A stretch of 16,067 nt of DNA from Rhodospirillaceae bacterium CCH5-H10 (GTDB taxonomy: Bacteria > Pseudomonadota > Alphaproteobacteria > Reyranellales > Reyranellaceae): the NCBI GenBank assembly GCA_001557035.1, contig LSKJ01000093.1, positions 1 through 16,067 on the forward strand. The letters are read 5' to 3'. The position numbers and the translations under genes were made by a program. Below, piece by piece: positions 13,098 through 16,067 of the stretch. Every line of letters starts with the position of its first letter. Within the stretch, counting starts at the first letter, position 1. The notes beneath the pieces were generated by a model, which was not told the DNA's origin, did no database searches, and saw only the letters and a program-made list of their open reading frames with translations.

Positions 13098-13126
13098 CGG
13101 AGCGCCCCCGATTCAGAGGCGCTCCG
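13098..13126 (-). terminator. Hairpin between histone-like and OsmC genes
   Basis: A 9-bp stem (CGGAGCGCC at 13098-13106, GGCGCTCCG at 13118-13126) with an 11-nt loop begins 9 bp after the stop of the histone-like gene on its strand. No T tract follows. It may terminate that short transcript or separate the expression of the two genes. Confidence 0.4.
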
Positions 13127-13134
13127 GCACCAGT

Positions 13135-13272
13135 CTAGCGGCGCTTGCGGCGAACCGCTGCCTTCTTCGTCGCCTTCTTCACGGCCTTCTTCGCCGCGGT
13201 CTTCGTCTTCGTCACGGCCTTCTTCGCCGCCTTCTTGACGCTCTTCTTCGCAGCTTTCTTCTTCGCAGCCAT
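13135..13272 (-). CDS. Lys/Ala-rich histone H1-like small protein
   Basis: A 45-aa, extremely basic protein built almost only from Lys, Ala, Val, Thr and Arg, with AAKK(A/S)VKK-type repeats and an RRKRR end. Such proteins resemble the C-terminal tail of histone H1 and bacterial Hc1/AlgP-like nucleoid proteins and are expected to bind DNA or RNA. The frame is open further upstream, but ATG 13272 is preceded by GGGAGA at good spacing and opens MAAKKKAAKK, so this short start is chosen. Low sequence complexity makes homology claims weak. It lies 59 bp downstream of the NDH-SelD stop, possibly in the same transcript. Confidence 0.75.
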   Translation of the reverse strand: MAAKKKAAKKSVKKAAKKAVTKTKTAAKKAVKKATKKAAVRRKRR

Positions 13273-13331
13273 TCGATTCTCCCTGTGCAAAATGCGAGAC
13301 GGCAGATGCCGGACCTCGCACAACATTGCAT

Positions 13332-15557
13332 CTAGCGCGCGATCCGCATGCTTGTCTCGTTTTCTTCGCGCGCCCGCACCGTCCCGACATGAGTCATGTC
13401 GTCGCTGATCGGCGCGTCGGAGGGCAAGGCCGCGAGCAGGCCGCCGGCAGTCTGCGGATCGAACAGCAGCGACAGCTTGGGATGCGATGCGGCGCGATCC
13501 ATGCCGTCGATGAGATGACGGGCGCGCAAATTCTCCGGCTGCAGCGAACTCGCGAAGCCCTGCGCGAACAGTTCAGTCGCGCCCGGCAGTGCGGGCAACG
13601 CATCGAGATCGATGTCGACCGCGACGTTGCCGCTCGCGCGCACCATCTCGGCGATATGACCCGCCAGTCCGAAGCCCGTCACGTCGGTGCAGGCGTGCGC
13701 TCCCGCATCGCGAAGCGCTTGTGCAGCGCGGTCCGACGGCGTGCGCATCGAAGCGAGGGCCGCTTCGATCCAGGCGGCCCTGGCCATGCCGCGCATCGCG
13801 GCGGCGAAGATCACACCCGTCCCGAGTTTCTTCGTGATCACCAACCGGTCGCCGGGACGCAGCCCGCCCTTGCGCAAAGCTTGCGAGGCAACGACGAGGC
13901 CGTTTGCGGAAAACCCCAGCGCCGCCTCCGGCCCTTCGCCGGAATGGCCGCCGATCAGCGCGCAACCCGCACCGTCGAGGATACGCCGCGCTCCGGCCAG
14001 CATCTGGAACAGGTCTTCTTCCATCAGTCGTTCCGCCGCCGCCGGCACCACAGCAAGCGCCAGGGCACTGTGCGGCTTCGCGCCCATCGCCCATACGTCG
14101 CCCAGCGCATGTACGGCCGCGACCTCGCCGAAGACGAACGGATCGTCGATGAAGGTGCGGAAGAAATCGACCGACTGCACCAGCGCCTGTCCCGCGGGCA
14201 CTTCGATCATCGCGGCATCGTCGGGCGCGTCGAGGCCGATGGCGACGCCGGATCCGGGCGACGGGCCGAGACGCGCCAGCACGCGGTCGAGCACGCCCGC
14301 GCCCACCTTGGCGCCGCAACCGCCGCAGCGCATGCCGATATCGGCCAGCAGGCGTTTTGCCTCCGCATCGGCCAGCGCGGGATCGGGCGCTGCCGTGCGC
14401 GCGCCCGTGTCCATCGGCGCCGCCGGCGGCTCGCGATACATCCGCATCCACTTGCGGTCGATATGGTCCTTCCAGCGCCAGACCCACGCGCCTTCGAGGG
14501 CGAACCCACCGCGGGTCGCAACGGCGTTTCCGTCGCCGGTGCCGAGGATCGACAGGTAGCGGCGTTGCGGCGTGAAGGGCCGGGGCGGCTGGCCCAGCAG
14601 GGCGAGCCGCAGGTTGGCGGCGAGGGGTGGGCCGTGGCGCACGGCGAAGACGCCGGCCTTGGGCCGCGGATGCGCGGTCACGCCGGCGCAGTCGCCGGCC
14701 GCGAACACGGTCGGGTCGCCGCTCGACGCCAGCGTCGGCTCGACTGCGAAGAAGCCTTGCTCGTCGAGCGGAAGACCTGTTTCGGCGAACCAGGCGGCGG
14801 CGCTGGCTTGCGTCACCACGAAGGCGTCGTCGGCCGGTAGCCGCTCGCCGCTCTCGAGATGGACTGCATCGGCGTCGATGCGCTTCGTTGCGGTATTCTC
14901 GATCAGCCGGACGCCGCGCCGCTTGAAGATCGCGCGCATGCGTTCCCGCGCCGCGACCGCCTGGCCCGACAGGATCTCGCCCTTGGTAGCCAGCGTCACC
15001 GACACCTGGGCGCCGCGCGCGACCTGGCGCAGGCGATGGTCGATGGCCAGCGACAGCTCGACGCCGCCCGCACCGCCACCGATCACGACGATGTCGAGCG
15101 CGCCCTGCCAGTCCTTGACCCGTTCGAGAAAGCCCAGCCAACGCCGACCCAGTTCGGCGATCGGCTTCACCGGCGTGGCATGCTCGGCGGCGCCCGCGAT
15201 CGCCGCCATGCTGGGCGATGAACCGACATCGAGGGAGACGAGATCGTAGGAAACCGGCGGGCGATCCTTCAGCAGCACCTGCCGGTTGAGCCGGTCGAGC
15301 CCGACCGCCTCGGCATGGATCAGCCGTGCGCCGTTCCACGCGCAAAGCCGCGCCAGGTCGATGTGGCATTCGTCGAACGTGTAGGTACCGGCCACGAAGC
15401 CGGGGATCATGCCGGAATAGGGCGTCTCGATGTCCCGCCCGATCAGGGTCAGCCGCACGCCCGGCATCGGCTTCATACCGAAGCTTCTGACCACATGGAC
15501 ATGCGAGTGCCCGCCGCCCACGAGCACCAGGTCTTTCAGGAGGGGCGCCGATTGCAT
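13332..15557 (-). CDS. selD: NDH-like oxidoreductase / selenide, water dikinase fusion
   Basis: A 741-aa fusion. Residues 1 to about 375 form an FAD/NAD(P)H oxidoreductase of the NDH-2/sulfide-quinone reductase fold: GGGHSH at 14-19, a second nucleotide site VIGGGAGGVE at 158-167 and the FAD block VFAAGDCAG at 284-292. Residues about 400-741 are SelD, which makes selenophosphate from selenide and ATP. RCGGCGAK holds C411, C414 and K417, the catalytic Cys/Lys pair. Mg/ATP aspartates appear at D446/D447, D464 (QSVDFF), D487 (GDVWAMG) and D625 (TDVTGFG). The N-terminal half may deliver reduced selenium or sense redox; this is inference. The architecture is known in cyanobacteria and proteobacteria. 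The start ATG at 15557 has only a weak AGAGCAGG. No SelA, SelB, tRNA-Sec or MnmH is in the window. Confidence 0.93.
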   Translation of the reverse strand: MQSAPLLKDLVLVGGGHSHVHVVRSFGMKPMPGVRLTLIGRDIETPYSGMIPGFVAGTYTFDECHIDLARLCAWNGARLIHAEAVGLDRLNRQVLLKDRPPVSYDLVSLDVGSSPSMAAIAGAAEHATPVKPIAELGRRWLGFLERVKDWQGALDIVVIGGGAGGVELSLAIDHRLRQVARGAQVSVTLATKGEILSGQAVAARERMRAIFKRRGVRLIENTATKRIDADAVHLESGERLPADDAFVVTQASAAAWFAETGLPLDEQGFFAVEPTLASSGDPTVFAAGDCAGVTAHPRPKAGVFAVRHGPPLAANLRLALLGQPPRPFTPQRRYLSILGTGDGNAVATRGGFALEGAWVWRWKDHIDRKWMRMYREPPAAPMDTGARTAAPDPALADAEAKRLLADIGMRCGGCGAKVGAGVLDRVLARLGPSPGSGVAIGLDAPDDAAMIEVPAGQALVQSVDFFRTFIDDPFVFGEVAAVHALGDVWAMGAKPHSALALAVVPAAAERLMEEDLFQMLAGARRILDGAGCALIGGHSGEGPEAALGFSANGLVVASQALRKGGLRPGDRLVITKKLGTGVIFAAAMRGMARAAWIEAALASMRTPSDRAAQALRDAGAHACTDVTGFGLAGHIAEMVRASGNVAVDIDLDALPALPGATELFAQGFASSLQPENLRARHLIDGMDRAASHPKLSLLFDPQTAGGLLAALPSDAPISDDMTHVGTVRAREENETSMRIAR

Positions 15558-15650
15558 CCTGCTCTCTATATCCCATTCCCATGACCCGCTCTCTTCGGGT
15601 GCGGGAGAGTTTCAGATCAATTAGTAGCGTGTCTTGAAATAATAATGTAT

Positions 15651-15660
15651 ATCAATTGAT
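15651..15660. promoter_or_regulatory. AT-rich palindrome in the divergent spacer
   Basis: The 10-bp perfect palindrome ATCAATTGAT sits in a pocket of AT-rich sequence (15612-15662) inside otherwise GC-rich DNA, between the SelD fusion and the rightward membrane protein. A related ATCAATTAG lies at 15616-15624. The pocket also holds TTGAAA (15634-15639) and TATATC (15648-15653), though not at ideal mutual spacing. It is the likely promoter zone for the rightward gene. Confidence 0.35.
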
Positions 15661-15757
15661 TAGGGGCGTTTGTTCCCCTTCTTTCGGAGCGTATCCCATC
15701 ACCGTCACGTCCGGTCTTTCGGTAGCCCCTGATCTCGCCGGGGACGCCGCTTCGCTC

Positions 15758-16067
15758 GTGGCGCAACCGCGTTCGGCCTGGTCGCTGTCCTGGCCGCTGG
15801 TGCTGGGTCTCCTGCTCTTCATCTGCCTCGCCAACGGCAGCGGCCTGCCGCTGCTGGCCGACCCCGACAGTCACTGGCACATTGCCGTCGGCAACTGGAT
15901 GCTGGCGCACGGCACGGTGCCGACGGTGGATCCGTTCTCCTTCACCTTTGCCGGCCAGCCGTGGATCGCCAAGGAGTGCCTGTCGCAACTGCTGATGGCC
16001 GTGGCCTTCAAGCTGGGCGGCTGGGGTGGCGTCACCGTGCTGGCGGCGACCGCTCTCGCCACGTCCT
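15758..16067 (+). CDS. N-terminal part of a polytopic membrane protein (3' end outside window)
   Basis: An open frame runs to the window edge. It reads SWPLVLGLLLFICLANGSGL, a first membrane helix, then a conserved DPDSHWHIAVGNWMLAHG segment, VDPFSFTFAGQPWIAKEC, and a second hydrophobic run (LLMAVAFKLGGWGGVTVLAATALA). The D-x-D-x-x-W-H pattern after helix 1 recalls GT-C-type glycosyltransferase-like membrane proteins (Dpm/PMT-like), where acidic residues in the first periplasmic loop are catalytic. This is an impression. The start is uncertain. GTG 15758 is the first conventional codon before the helix, but the frame is open upstream, and a GGAG at 15686-15689 sits 8 nt before an ATC codon (15698). 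TTG 15656 is another option. Confidence 0.6.
   Translation, partial: MAQPRSAWSLSWPLVLGLLLFICLANGSGLPLLADPDSHWHIAVGNWMLAHGTVPTVDPFSFTFAGQPWIAKECLSQLLMAVAFKLGGWGGVTVLAATALATS

Noticed and set aside
13573..15582. 669-codon open frame on the minus strand
   Set aside because: Out-of-frame shadow of the NDH-SelD fusion, Arg/Ala-rich without motifs.
15617..15988. 123-codon minus-strand frame at the right end
   Set aside because: Antisense to the membrane-protein frame, whose hydrophobic helix and conserved DPDSHWH segment are far more convincing.

Overview
The window is about 16 kb of GC-rich bacterial DNA with tightly packed genes, strong codon-position bias that leaves long open frames on the wrong strand, and proteins of alphaproteobacterial type: an NDH-SelD fusion, a 150-aa XRE regulator, an RraA-like aldolase-fold protein, CinA and a membrane J-protein. 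A Reyranella-like alphaproteobacterium (Rhodospirillales or Hyphomicrobiales side) is my best guess, from recognition only. I see no tRNA, rRNA, CRISPR array, insertion sequence or phage gene.

Layout. 1-422: 3' end of an unrecognised gene. 423-1277: no intact gene, but about 695-1121 holds the decayed remains of an FkbM-type methyltransferase (one stop, two frameshifts). 1278-2188: a cupin protein and a small secreted protein. 2185-3099 (-): a LysR regulator with a palindromic LysR-type box directly before its start. 3424-3876: an XRE regulator, convergent with asd (3950-4969, -). 5239-6382: an Rrf2 regulator overlapping a SAM methyltransferase gene. 6390-7232 (-): a TauD-family dioxygenase, divergent from a membrane-anchored J-domain protein (7389-8432). 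8659-10296 (-): a two-gene unit of alpha/beta hydrolase and enoyl-CoA hydratase. 10520-11761 (-): CinA, divergent from an RraA-like gene (11811-12527). 12675-13272 (-): OsmC and a tiny Lys/Ala-rich histone-like protein. 13332-15557 (-): an NDH-like/SelD fusion. From about 15758 to the edge: the start of a membrane protein. Three intergenic regions carry REP-like palindromes.

The most interesting element is the leader of asd. Between asd and the divergent Rrf2 gene, on the asd strand, lies an unannotated 24-codon peptide with nine Thr and two Lys codons. It is followed by a hairpin with a T-rich tail, and the segments can form the mutually exclusive pairings of a classical attenuator. Asd makes the common precursor of Thr, Lys and Met, so the codon content fits the gene controlled. 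The peptide's first ATG sits almost on the predicted transcription start, which suggests leaderless translation.

The genes do not form one pathway. The window looks like ordinary chromosome with several local regulatory units. Several proteins depart from family norms at active-site positions: the CinA C-terminal domain, the enoyl-CoA hydratase Glu and the OsmC second Cys.
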